NCBI RefSeq assembly: GCF_019343105.1
Contig: NZ_CP073764.1
Coordinates: 2,530,001-2,594,000 of the forward strand
Reading direction: 5' to 3'
Length of the DNA stretch: 64,000 bases
From: Methylovirgula sp. HY1
GTDB taxonomy: Bacteria > Pseudomonadota > Alphaproteobacteria > Rhizobiales > Beijerinckiaceae
Part shown: positions 20,582 to 28,010 of the stretch, piece by piece
Position numbering within the stretch: the first letter of the stretch is position 1
How the letters are laid out: every line of letters begins with the position of its first letter
Position numbers and translations under genes: made by a program
Notes under the pieces: generated by a model
What the model was told of the DNA's origin: nothing
The model's input: the letters and a program-made list of their open reading frames with translations, nothing else
Databases searched by the model: none

Positions 20582-20923
20582 TCAGCGGTTCGCATCGGAA
20601 AAGCCTAAAAGCGAAGCCAGAAGCCCGCGGATCTGAGAGAGCACCTCATCGTCGACCTTGCCAAGGGCGGGCGTAACGACGCAGCGCTTGTCGATTGCTT
20701 TGATCTGATCCACCAGAACTTGGCCGTCTACCACGAACATATCCGAAAGGCTGATTTTGAACGGCCAAGGCTTGGGATTGCGGGTAATCGGACAAACGAG
20801 AATGAACGAAGACACCTGATTATAGCCCCCGTCGGAGACGACGAGTGCAGGACGGCGCCCCGACTGCTCATGCCCGAAGGCCGGATCGAAATCGACCCAG
20901 ACCAGTTCTCCCGCTCCGACCAC
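20582..20923 (-). CDS. mazF: MazF/PemK-type toxin endoribonuclease
   Basis: MazF toxins cut mRNA at short motifs when not bound by their antitoxin. The 113-residue frame from the GTG at 20923 reads GELVWVDFDPAFGHEQSGRRPALVVS, then VCPITRNPKPWPF and VDQIKAIDKR, which is the canonical PemK/MazF fold. The GTG start is supported by AAGGAAG just upstream and by the family length; the frame is open further upstream but that part overlaps the antitoxin. It lies 34 bases behind mazE. The pair sits between ilvN and ilvC. Confidence 0.88.
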   Translation of the reverse strand: MVGAGELVWVDFDPAFGHEQSGRRPALVVSDGGYNQVSSFILVCPITRNPKPWPFKISLSDMFVVDGQVLVDQIKAIDKRCVVTPALGKVDDEVLSQIRGLLASLLGFSDANR

Positions 20924-20957
20924 ATTTCTTCCTTGGGACGTTGTAAAGCGAAAACTC

Positions 20958-21233
20958 TCACTTGCCTTGCTTCGGGGCGTCGTTTGGCCAAGGTGCTTCG
21001 ATAGCGCTCCAATCCTCCAAGGCGGGTTCATTGTTCCGCCCCAGCTTTCCCATCTCGGCAACGAGATCTTCGATCCGATAGCGCGGGATCGCATTGAGGG
21101 GCCTCAGCCGCGCCTCCCGTCCTTCAATCACAAGCTCCACCTCTTGGCCGAGCCTGAGACCGAGTTCATCGACGAGAGCCTTGGGAAGCCGAAGGGCGGT
21201 CGAATTGCCCCACTTTGAAATCTGGACGCGCAT
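20958..21233 (-). CDS. mazE: MazE-type AbrB-fold antitoxin
   Basis: The 91-residue protein starts MRVQISKWGNSTALRLPKAL, the SpoVT/AbrB swapped-hairpin DNA-binding domain of MazE antitoxins, and has an acidic, flexible C-terminal half ending PWPNDAPKQGK that would wrap the toxin. The ATG at 21233 follows GAGG. A perfect 19-base palindrome lies 14 bases upstream and is a likely operator for self-repression. Confidence 0.88.
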   Translation of the reverse strand: MRVQISKWGNSTALRLPKALVDELGLRLGQEVELVIEGREARLRPLNAIPRYRIEDLVAEMGKLGRNNEPALEDWSAIEAPWPNDAPKQGK

Positions 21234-21247
21234 GATAGACCTCGATT

Positions 21248-21266
21248 GGATATACAATGTATATCC
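21248..21266. promoter_or_regulatory. palindromic operator candidate for mazEF
   Basis: GGATATACAATGTATATCC is a perfect inverted repeat with 9-base arms and one central base, placed 14 bases before the mazE start. AbrB-fold antitoxins commonly bind such palindromes to repress their own operon. Function is inferred from position and symmetry. Confidence 0.65.
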
Positions 21267-21293
21267 GAATATGCCCGTTTCAAGCCGCGCCCT

Positions 21294-21845
21294 TCAAATC
21301 GGATCCTTGCCGCGCGACATCGCCGCGACGCCGGTGCGCGAGACCTCGACGAGGCCGAGCGGCCGCATCAATTCGATGAATTGATCGATCTTGGTGACAT
21401 TGCCGGTCAATTCGAAGACGAAGCTCTCGATCGAGGCATCGATCACCCGGGCGCGAAAAGCTTCGGCGAGGCGCAAGGCTTCGACCCTATTGTCGCCGCG
21501 ACCGGCGACCTTGATCATCGCCAATTCGCGCTCGACCGCATTGCCGCGCAAGGTGAGGTCGGTGACTTTGCGGACCGGCACGAGGCGCTCCAACTGATGG
21601 CCGATCTGCTCGATCGCCTCCGGCGTGCCGGAGGTGACGATGGTGATGCGCGAAAAATGCTCGGCATGCGCGACTTCGGCCACCGTCAAGCTTTCGATAT
21701 TATAGCCGCGGCCAGAGAAGAGACCGACGACACGGGCGAGCACGCCGGGCTCATTGTCGACGAGTACCGAAAGCGTATGCGTCTCGAGATTCGATTTGCC
21801 GATCGCCGAAGAATAGGGCGAAAGCGGAGCTGCGGGCGCGTTCAT
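21294..21845 (-). CDS. ilvN: acetolactate synthase small (regulatory) subunit
   Basis: The 183-residue protein has an N-terminal ACT domain, THTLSVLVDNEPGVLARVVG and FSGRGYNIESLTV, which binds valine and gives feedback inhibition of the IlvB catalytic subunit. The C-terminal domain (residues about 100-175) is the usual small-subunit extension. The ATG at 21845 has GAGAGGA upstream and lies 23 bases behind ilvB, so the two are in one operon. The last residues are SRTGVAAMSRGKDPI, typical of the IlvH/IlvN end. Confidence 0.95.
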   Translation of the reverse strand: MNAPAAPLSPYSSAIGKSNLETHTLSVLVDNEPGVLARVVGLFSGRGYNIESLTVAEVAHAEHFSRITIVTSGTPEAIEQIGHQLERLVPVRKVTDLTLRGNAVERELAMIKVAGRGDNRVEALRLAEAFRARVIDASIESFVFELTGNVTKIDQFIELMRPLGLVEVSRTGVAAMSRGKDPI

Positions 21846-21868
21846 TTCGAAATCCTCTCGCAGGCCTG

Positions 21869-23629
21869 TTAGACGAGCATCTTACCGGCGGCGTCGATCG
21901 CCGTCTCGAGTTCCGCCTCGGTATCGGGGAGGATCATTTCATTATGCGCCTTGCCCGATGGGATCATCGGCAGGCAGTTTTCCATCTTGTCGACGATGCA
22001 ATCGAGGATCACCGTCCGCGGTGTTTCGATCATTTCCTGAATGGCCGCATCGAGATCGGCCGGGTCGGAACAGCGGATGCCATGCGCGCCATAGGCTTCG
22101 GCGAGCTTGACGAAATCCGGCAGTGCCTCGGCATAGCTTTCCGAATAGCGGCTGCCATGCAGCAGCTCCTGCCATTGCCGTACCATGCCGAGATATTCAT
22201 TGTTGATGATGAAGATCTTCACCGGCAGCCGATATTGCGCGGCGGTCGAGAGTTCCTGAATATTCATCAGGATCGAGCTTTCGCCGGCGATGTCGATGAC
22301 GAGCGCATGCGGATGCGCCATTTGCGCGCCGATCGCCGCCGGCAGGCCATAGCCCATGGTGCCGAGGCCGCCGCTGGTCATCAGCCGGTTCGGCGCGTCG
22401 AAATGATAATGTTGCGCGGCCCACATCTGATGCTGGCCGACTTCCGTGGTGATGTAGGTGTCGCGATCTTTCGTTGCCGCATAGAGGCGCTCGATCGCCC
22501 ATTGCGGCTTGATGATCTTGTCGGAGAATTTGTAGGAGAGCGAGCGGCGGCCGCGCCAGAGCGCGATCTGCTCCCACCATTTCTGCAAAGCCGGCGCATC
22601 CGACTTGAGCTTGCGCTGGCGCCAAACGCCGAGCATGTCGGCCAGCACATTGGCGCAGTCGCCGACGATGCCGAGATCGATCTTCACATTCTTGTTGATC
22701 GAGGACGGGTCGATGTCGATATGGATCTTGGTCGAGCCGGGCGAGAAGGCATCGAGCCGCCCGGTGATGCGATCATCGAAACGGGCGCCGACGGCGATCA
22801 TCAGATCGCAATCATGCATCGCATTATTGGCTTCGAATGTGCCGTGCATGCCGAGCATACCGAGCCAATTGGCACCGGCGGCCGGATAGGCGCCGAGCCC
22901 CATCAAGGTCGAGGTGACCGGAAAGCCCGTCGCGGCGACGAGTTCGCGCAGCAGGCGCGAGGCCTCGGGGCCGGAATTTATGACGCCGCCGCCGGTATAG
23001 AAGATCGGCTTCTTCGCCGCGGCCATCAGCATCACCGCCTGCTCGATCTTGTCGGCCGGACCCTTCACCTGCGGATGATAGCTCTTGTGCCCGATCTCCG
23101 GCGGCCCGGAATAGGCGCCGCGGGCGAATTGCACATCCTTCGGAATGTCGATGACGACGGGTCCCGGCCGGCCGTTTTGGGCGACATAGAAAGCCTCGTG
23201 CAACACGCGCGGCAGATCCTCGATCGAGCGGACGAGATAATTATGCTTGGTGCAATGGCGGGTGATGCCGACCGTGTCGCATTCCTGAAACGCATCCGAG
23301 CCGATCAGATGCGTCGGCACCTGGCCGGTGATGCAGACGACCGGGATCGAATCCATCAAGGCATCGGTCAAGCCGGTGATGGCATTGGTGGCGCCGGGGC
23401 CGGAGGTCACCAGCAGCACGCCGACCTTGCCGCTCGATCTTGCATAGCCTTCGGCGGCATGCGCCGCGCCCTGCTCATGCCGCACCAGAATGTGGCGCAC
23501 CGCATTTTGATGAAACAGCGCATCATAGATCGGCAGGACGGCACCGCCCGGATAGCCGAAGAGAGTCTCGACGCCCTGGTCCTTCAGGGCCTCGACCACC
23601 ATTTCCGCGCCGGTCATCACATCCGCCAT
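21869..23629 (-). CDS. ilvB: acetolactate synthase large (catalytic) subunit
   Basis: The enzyme condenses two pyruvates, or pyruvate and 2-oxobutyrate, using thiamine diphosphate and FAD. The 586-residue product has GYPGGAVLPIYDAL with LVRHEQGAAHAAEGYAR (catalytic Glu), a central FAD-binding domain, and the ThDP motif region GLGTMGYGLPAAIGAQMA and DIAGESSILMNIQEL. I chose ATG 23629 (MADVMTGAEMVVEALKDQG) because of the upstream GGAGGC and the family N-terminus. The frame extends 16 residues further, into the leader. Confidence 0.96.
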   Translation of the reverse strand: MADVMTGAEMVVEALKDQGVETLFGYPGGAVLPIYDALFHQNAVRHILVRHEQGAAHAAEGYARSSGKVGVLLVTSGPGATNAITGLTDALMDSIPVVCITGQVPTHLIGSDAFQECDTVGITRHCTKHNYLVRSIEDLPRVLHEAFYVAQNGRPGPVVIDIPKDVQFARGAYSGPPEIGHKSYHPQVKGPADKIEQAVMLMAAAKKPIFYTGGGVINSGPEASRLLRELVAATGFPVTSTLMGLGAYPAAGANWLGMLGMHGTFEANNAMHDCDLMIAVGARFDDRITGRLDAFSPGSTKIHIDIDPSSINKNVKIDLGIVGDCANVLADMLGVWRQRKLKSDAPALQKWWEQIALWRGRRSLSYKFSDKIIKPQWAIERLYAATKDRDTYITTEVGQHQMWAAQHYHFDAPNRLMTSGGLGTMGYGLPAAIGAQMAHPHALVIDIAGESSILMNIQELSTAAQYRLPVKIFIINNEYLGMVRQWQELLHGSRYSESYAEALPDFVKLAEAYGAHGIRCSDPADLDAAIQEMIETPRTVILDCIVDKMENCLPMIPSGKAHNEMILPDTEAELETAIDAAGKMLV

Positions 23630-23678
23630 TTTTGCCTCCGTGGGCTGCTTTTTGAAGCCGTTTGGAATTTTGGGCAAT

Positions 23679-23698
23679 AAAAAAGGCCCGTGAGGGCC
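23679..23698 (-). terminator. intrinsic terminator in the ilvB leader (attenuator)
   Basis: On the minus strand GGCCCTCACGGGCC forms a GC-rich hairpin followed directly by six T residues. It lies about 50 bases before the ilvB start codon and after a strong promoter candidate, so it can end transcripts before ilvB. Confidence 0.75.
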
Positions 23699-23706
23699 TC
23701 AGGTCA

Positions 23707-23753
23707 GCGCCGATTATGGGAAAGCGGAGCTATCTCCGTCCCATCTCCGGCGC
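23707..23753 (-). promoter_or_regulatory. three-tier leader hairpin before the ilvB terminator
   Basis: Nested arms GCGCCG/CGGCGC, ATGGGA/TCCCAT and CGGAG/CTCCG (loop ATAG) would form one long interrupted stem in the ilvB leader RNA, 8 bases before the terminator hairpin. I see no open leader peptide rich in Ile, Val or Leu. Confidence 0.55.
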
Positions 23754-23810
23754 TACGCTTACGATAAGCAGCTTTGACAAGGGAATTCCCCTGGAATTTC
23801 GTGAGCTTTG

Positions 23811-23839
23811 TTCATAGCGGATGCGGATGGGTGGGTCAA
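23811..23839 (-). promoter_or_regulatory. sigma-70-type promoter for ilvBN
   Basis: On the minus strand TTGACC and TATGAA are separated by 17 bases, a good housekeeping promoter match. Transcription would begin near 23804, giving a leader of about 175 bases. Confidence 0.6.
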
Positions 23840-23880
23840 CCGGGGATGTTGACGCGGATTTATTGCGGCAGCCGCTGCAC

Positions 23881-24040
23881 CGTCATGGCCGGGCTTCGGC
23901 CATCCAGGCGTCATTGCGAGCCAACGGGTCAGGCCTGCGGCCTGTCCGATGACAGGCTCCTCGCAATGACGACATTCACTGCCGCTTTTCGTTCTTGTGC
24001 GCAAAGCGCCTGGATGGCCGGGTCAAGCCCGGCCATGACG
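23881..24040. repeat. CGTCATGGCCGGG repeat with a CGTCATTGCGAG repeat nested inside
   Basis: The outer arms CGTCATGGCCGGG..CATCCAGGCG and CGCCTGGATGG..CCCGGCCATGACG match the element at 3769-3852. Inside, 23909-23971 starts CGTCATTGCGAG and ends CTCGCAATGACG like the element at 666-739. Confidence 0.75.
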
Positions 24041-24169
24041 CGAACCCAGCAGCGCTTGCTACGCCCCAAACCCCTCCAGCCCGATCTTTCCTTTCGCCTT
24101 GCAGCGGGGGGCGCGCCCCTCCGCCGTGCGGCCGTGACCGCCCGAACTTTTTTTCGCAAGCGACTGCCG

Positions 24170-24412
24170 CTATCGACATATTTCGCCGGGCTGGCATTGG
24201 CTGCTTACACAGATCTGCTGACATTTCCATCTTGCGTCGCTACAAAAATTTCGGTGCCAGACGGTGTGGTCAGTTGCCACGCACTTCTTAAAGCTGGCAG
24301 CGCAGATTTCCTTGCAGACTTGCGGGGAACGGTATTTGGCGACTGCGTCGGACGACGACAGGGTGCTTATCAATAAGACGAATGGGACCACGATGATGTA
24401 GAAACGTTTCAT
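24170..24412 (-). CDS. small exported cysteine-rich protein, function unknown
   Basis: From the ATG at 24412 the 80-residue product begins MKRFYIIVVPFVLLISTLSS, a clear signal peptide, with a likely cut after SSDAVA. The mature part of about 55 residues has eight cysteines spaced CX3C-X6-C-X12-C-X6-CX3C-X4-C-X5-C. The spacing is nearly mirror-symmetric around the middle and includes two CX3C pairs, which suggests a helical hairpin closed by disulfides in the periplasm or outside the cell. Base composition is more AT-rich than neighbours. GGAA lies upstream of the start. The frame continues upstream without features, so I reject longer starts. I do not recognise a family. Confidence 0.6.
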   Translation of the reverse strand: MKRFYIIVVPFVLLISTLSSSDAVAKYRSPQVCKEICAASFKKCVATDHTVWHRNFCSDARWKCQQICVSSQCQPGEICR

Positions 24413-24621
24413 AATTTTTTCCGTAAGGTTATCTCCCGCTGGCGCCCTATGCGCAGAGCCGGGCAAAATCAATCTCCGCAATTTCTGAAATCTGCCGACA
24501 ATTTGCGAAATACGCAATCCACACATTGGCGCCTTGAGCCGCAAATTCTCCAGCACGCTCTTGCGCTTGAACGGGTGATGTCGTGGCATCGAGCGCTTCC
24601 CGACGAAACGAAGGGTGATCC

Positions 24622-25332
24622 GTGATTCCCTGGACCCTGCTCGATACGGCGCCGATCCCCGGTGGGGGCGAACTTCGCCTCAAGCGGCGCGGCGCGGAAT
24701 TTTCGATCATGTTGGGCACTATCGAACTGATGAACAGTCGCCTCAGCGGCTCGGAGGAGGCGCTCGCCACACTCTCTTGCGAGAGAATCCGGGCGCGTCC
24801 ACAGCCGCACGTTCTGATCGGCGGGCTGGGGATGGGCTTTACTCTGCGCGCCGCCCTTGCCGTTCTTGGCCCGCACGCGCGGATCGTCGTCGCCGAACTC
24901 ATTCCAGCGGTCGTGGCCTGGGCGCGCGGTCCGATGGCGGAAGTCTTCGGCGCCAGCCTGACCGATCCGCATGTCAGCATCGAAGAAGGGGATGTCGGGC
25001 ATCTGATCCGGTCGGGCCGCGCGACCTATGACGCCATCCTTCTCGATGTCGATAATGGCCCCGAGGGCCTGACGCGCGAAGCCAATGACGGGCTTTACAC
25101 TATCGAAGGATTAAGGGCGGCGCGCGCGGCGCTGCGCCGTGATGGCGTGTTGGCCGTCTGGTCGTCGGGGCCGGATCGACATTTCACATCGCGGCTACGC
25201 AAAGCCGGGTTCCATGTCGATGAAGTCAATGTGCGCGCCAATGGCCGAGGGGGTGGCGCCCGGCATGTCATCTGGATCGCGACACGTCGCGATTCGACAC
25301 CTGCGGTGCACCAGGACGCCAATCTCGATTGA
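24622..25332 (+). CDS. spermidine synthase-like protein
   Basis: The 236-residue protein has the Rossmann fold of the spermine/spermidine synthase family: VLIGGLGMGFTLRAALAVL as the nucleotide-binding loop, RIVVAELIPAVVAWARGPM as the second strand and helix, and AILLDVDNGPEGLTR in place of the usual catalytic DxxDP-like loop. It lacks the N-terminal tetramerisation domain of true polyamine synthases. It may therefore be a methyltransferase or an aminopropyltransferase-like protein of unknown substrate. The start is GTG at 24622. It stands alone. Confidence 0.75.
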   Translation: MIPWTLLDTAPIPGGGELRLKRRGAEFSIMLGTIELMNSRLSGSEEALATLSCERIRARPQPHVLIGGLGMGFTLRAALAVLGPHARIVVAELIPAVVAWARGPMAEVFGASLTDPHVSIEEGDVGHLIRSGRATYDAILLDVDNGPEGLTREANDGLYTIEGLRAARAALRRDGVLAVWSSGPDRHFTSRLRKAGFHVDEVNVRANGRGGGARHVIWIATRRDSTPAVHQDANLD

Positions 25333-25527
25333 AGCTGAAATCAACGCAGCGCATGGGCGCGCTTGAGATTTTCGGCATTGATCGGCGCAAAAGTCCGGCT
25401 ATTCGGCATAGCGCCGGATAGCCGATTTGAGCGCTCGAAGTCACATCAAAGTGAACGCATGGGAAAGGGGGACAAGCGGCTCAATGATGGCGTACAAATA
25501 GCTTGTTGTATTTTAGCGAGGTCCGTT

Positions 25528-26250
25528 TTGCCGGCCATTTCTTCGGTCAAGGCCCTGTTCTTCGATGTCTTCGGCACGCTGGTCGATTGGCGTCGCGGCA
25601 TCGCGCGGGAAGCCGAGCATCTGCTTGCGCCGCGCGGCGTTTCGCTCGATTGGCTTGGCTTTGCCGATGCCTGGCGCGGCGAATATCAGACCGGCATGGA
25701 GGAGGTGCGCTCCGGCGCCATTCCGTTTTCGCGGCTCGATGTCCTGCATCGGCGCAATCTCGATCGCATTCTTCCGCGCTTCGGTCTGGGTCATCTCGAC
25801 GAAGCGACGCGCAATGAACTCACTCTTGCCTGGCATAGGCTCGACGCCTGGTCCGATGTCCCGAGCGCTCTCATGCGGCTGCGCGAAAAGTTTCTGATCG
25901 CGCCGGTCTCGAACGGCAATATCGCGCTGCAGGTCGCTCTCGCGCGCCGCAACGGCTTTCTCTGGGATGCCGTGCTGGGTGCCGAGATCGCCGGCGATTA
26001 CAAGCCGAAGCCGCGCGTCTATCTGGCCTGTGCCGAGGCCCTGGCGCTGCCGCCCGCGGCTTGCATGATGATCGCGGCGCATAGCGATGATCTCGCCGCC
26101 GCCGCGGCTTGTGGCTTACGCACCGGCCATGTCGCGCGGCCCGACGAAAACGGCGCCGGTCTTGGCGAGCACGCGCCGAGCGTGCCGGTCGACCTCGCGG
26201 CGGCGGATTTTATGCGGCTGGCGGATGCGCTCTTGTCTCATCCGGCTTAA
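25528..26250 (+). CDS. haloacid dehalogenase type II
   Basis: A 240-residue HAD-superfamily hydrolase of the L-2-haloacid dehalogenase type. It has ALFFDVFGTLVDWR with the nucleophilic Asp near residue 11, APVSNGNIAL with the Ser/Thr-type motif II, and GDYKPKPRVYLACAEAL with the Lys-containing motif III, then MIAAHSDDLAAAAACGLRTG. The reaction would remove halide or phosphate from a small acid; the true substrate is unknown. I prefer the TTG at 25528, preceded by GAGG, because the nucleophile motif normally lies near the N-terminus; the frame is open to 25363. Its end overlaps the convergent cytochrome b561 gene by 4 bases. Confidence 0.85.
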   Translation: MPAISSVKALFFDVFGTLVDWRRGIAREAEHLLAPRGVSLDWLGFADAWRGEYQTGMEEVRSGAIPFSRLDVLHRRNLDRILPRFGLGHLDEATRNELTLAWHRLDAWSDVPSALMRLREKFLIAPVSNGNIALQVALARRNGFLWDAVLGAEIAGDYKPKPRVYLACAEALALPPAACMMIAAHSDDLAAAAACGLRTGHVARPDENGAGLGEHAPSVPVDLAAADFMRLADALLSHPA

Positions 26251-26786
26251 TCACGCCCCGGCATCATCCGGCGCATCACCCCATCATGCCAGACGAAATG
26301 GTGAACGAGCGCCGCTGCGGCATGCACGCCTGCCACGATCAAAATCGCATTGGCGAGCAGCTCATGCAGTTTCCCCACGTTATGCCGCAAAACCTTATCG
26401 CCTACCTCGAATGCAGGGACGCTGAACAGGCCGAAATAGCTGTCGCCCTGCGCCCAGACGAGAAAAATGCCGACCGGGATGACCGCGACCAGCAAAGCAT
26501 AAAGTAGCCAATGCGTTCCCGTGGCGACGACATGCAAAAAGCCGTCATTGGCCGGCGGCAATTTGCGACCTTGCGTCATGCGCCACACAAGCCGCGCGAT
26601 CAAAATAAGACCGAGGGTCAGGCCGAAAGAAATATGCACCGACCGCGCTGCGATACGCGGCGCGCCCTTGGCGAAATCATCGATCACATGCGCGCCGATC
26701 CATTGTTCGACGACAAGCAGGGCGGTGAGCCAGTGAAACCAGAGCGTGGCCCGATCGTAGCGAACGGGAGCGATATCGGTCTTCAT
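26247..26786 (-). CDS. cytochrome b561 family protein
   Basis: A 179-residue membrane protein with four hydrophobic segments and paired His ligands (FHWLTALLVVEQW, ARSVHISFGLTLGLILIAR, VVATGTHWLLYALLVAVIP, KLHELLANAILIVAGVHAAAA), the layout of the YodB/CybB diheme cytochrome b561 group. These transfer electrons in the inner membrane, often from quinol or superoxide. The ATG at 26786 follows GGAAG; the longer frame upstream is not supported. No partner gene is adjacent. Confidence 0.88.
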   Translation of the reverse strand: MKTDIAPVRYDRATLWFHWLTALLVVEQWIGAHVIDDFAKGAPRIAARSVHISFGLTLGLILIARLVWRMTQGRKLPPANDGFLHVVATGTHWLLYALLVAVIPVGIFLVWAQGDSYFGLFSVPAFEVGDKVLRHNVGKLHELLANAILIVAGVHAAAALVHHFVWHDGVMRRMMPGRD

Positions 26787-26932
26787 TTCATGCTTCCTTA
26801 AAATACCAATAGACAGCCGTTCAATATGCCGAGGCTCAAGATAGGGGCTTGTTGGCCCACGCCCTGATCCTGAGCCGTCCGCGCGAAGTTTCGAATGCGA
26901 TTCATTAGTCAAAGCATAACACAGCCCTCGGA

Positions 26933-27856
26933 TCACGAAACCTTCTGATTCCCTGTCAGCGCCGCCGCTTCGGCCAGCGCCGGTTCGACCCATTGAAATG
27001 TCGGCAATTGATGCCGCGCGAAGATGAATTGGCGTTTGGCATAACGGCGCGTGTCGCTTTTGCCGAGCTGCGCGGCTTCGGCGAGATCGCATTCGCCAGC
27101 AAGATATCGCAGAAGATGAGGGACGCCATGCGCCCGCATGACGGGGAGAGCCGGATCGAGTTGGCGACGGCGCAAATTTTCGACTTCCGCAAGCGCGCCT
27201 TCCGCAAGCATCGACTCGAACCTCGCATCAATGCCGCTGCGCAGATCCGCACGCGTCGGCGCGAGAAAAATCGCGCGGCACAGAATCGGATCCAACAATG
27301 GTCTCTGCTTCAAGCCTTGAAAAGTGGCGAGACTTTGCCCGGTTGCGGCAAAAACTTCGAGCGCGCGGATGATCCTCTGCGAATCGCTCGGACGCAGCCG
27401 CGCGGCCATGGCCGGGTCGGACTCCGCAAGTTCCGCGTGAAGCGCCGCCGCTGTGCGGCCCGCAGCACGGGCACGAACTTCTGCCCGCACGGCCTCCGGG
27501 ACTTTGGGAATATCGGAAAGGCCTTGTGTCAAGGCTTTGAAATAGAGCCCGGTGCCGCCGACGAAGATCGGCAGCAGGTTCCGCGCCCGGAGATCCGCCA
27601 AGGTCGCTTCCGCGTCTTCGAGATAGCGGCCGACGGAATAATTCACCGCGCCGTCAATATGGCCGAAGAGCAGATGCGGCGCCAGCGCCAGTTCCTCGGC
27701 TTTCGGCCGCGCCGTGAGGATTGCGAGATCGCGATAGACTTGCATCGAATCGGCATTGACGACGGCGCCGCCCAGACGCGCGGCGAGCCGCGCGGCAAGA
27801 GCGGATTTGCCGCTCGCCGTCGGCCCTGCGATAAGAATGGCGGAGACTTGGGTCAT
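26933..27856 (-). CDS. miaA: tRNA dimethylallyltransferase
   Basis: MiaA adds a dimethylallyl group to N6 of adenosine 37 in tRNAs that read codons starting with U. The 307-residue product has the P-loop AGPTASGKSALA at about residues 9-20, VVNADSMQVYRDL, PIFVGGTGLYFKAL and RSDSQRIIRALEV-like sequence (RPSDSQRIIRALEVF). The ATG at 27856 is the family start; the frame is open to 28012 but that part looks non-coding. It is divergent from serB with about 150 bases between. Confidence 0.94.
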   Translation of the reverse strand: MTQVSAILIAGPTASGKSALAARLAARLGGAVVNADSMQVYRDLAILTARPKAEELALAPHLLFGHIDGAVNYSVGRYLEDAEATLADLRARNLLPIFVGGTGLYFKALTQGLSDIPKVPEAVRAEVRARAAGRTAAALHAELAESDPAMAARLRPSDSQRIIRALEVFAATGQSLATFQGLKQRPLLDPILCRAIFLAPTRADLRSGIDARFESMLAEGALAEVENLRRRQLDPALPVMRAHGVPHLLRYLAGECDLAEAAQLGKSDTRRYAKRQFIFARHQLPTFQWVEPALAEAAALTGNQKVS

Positions 27857-28010
27857 CAATTCTTTTCGAACCCGACGCAGGGGCCTAGGCTTTAAGCATT
27901 GCCGGCGCGGAAGGTAGGCCAATGGAAGGGGCGGAACGTCAACAAAATCGCTATATGCCGCCAGGATGAAGCGGCGAACCATTTCATAGATGAATTTCCG
28001 ACCACGTGTC

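Larger units (their letters stand above)
23630..24169. other. ilvB leader plus nested intergenic repeats
   Basis: There is no gene in this stretch. It contains, reading on the minus strand, the ilvB promoter candidate, a structured leader ending in an intrinsic terminator, and further upstream the nested repeat at 23881-24040. Confidence 0.6.

Noticed and set aside
21944-23680. 578-codon open frame on the plus strand opposite ilvB
   Set aside because: Shadow of ilvB caused by codon bias; no ribosome binding site or domain.
23760-23817. Leader peptide before ilvB (ATG at 23817, 18 codons)
   Set aside because: It overlaps the predicted -10 element and contains only one Ile and one Leu, no run of branched-chain residues.
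27840-27900. tRNA-like T-arm sequence upstream of miaA
   Set aside because: GGGTTCGAA occurs, but no acceptor stem or anticodon arm can be built around it.
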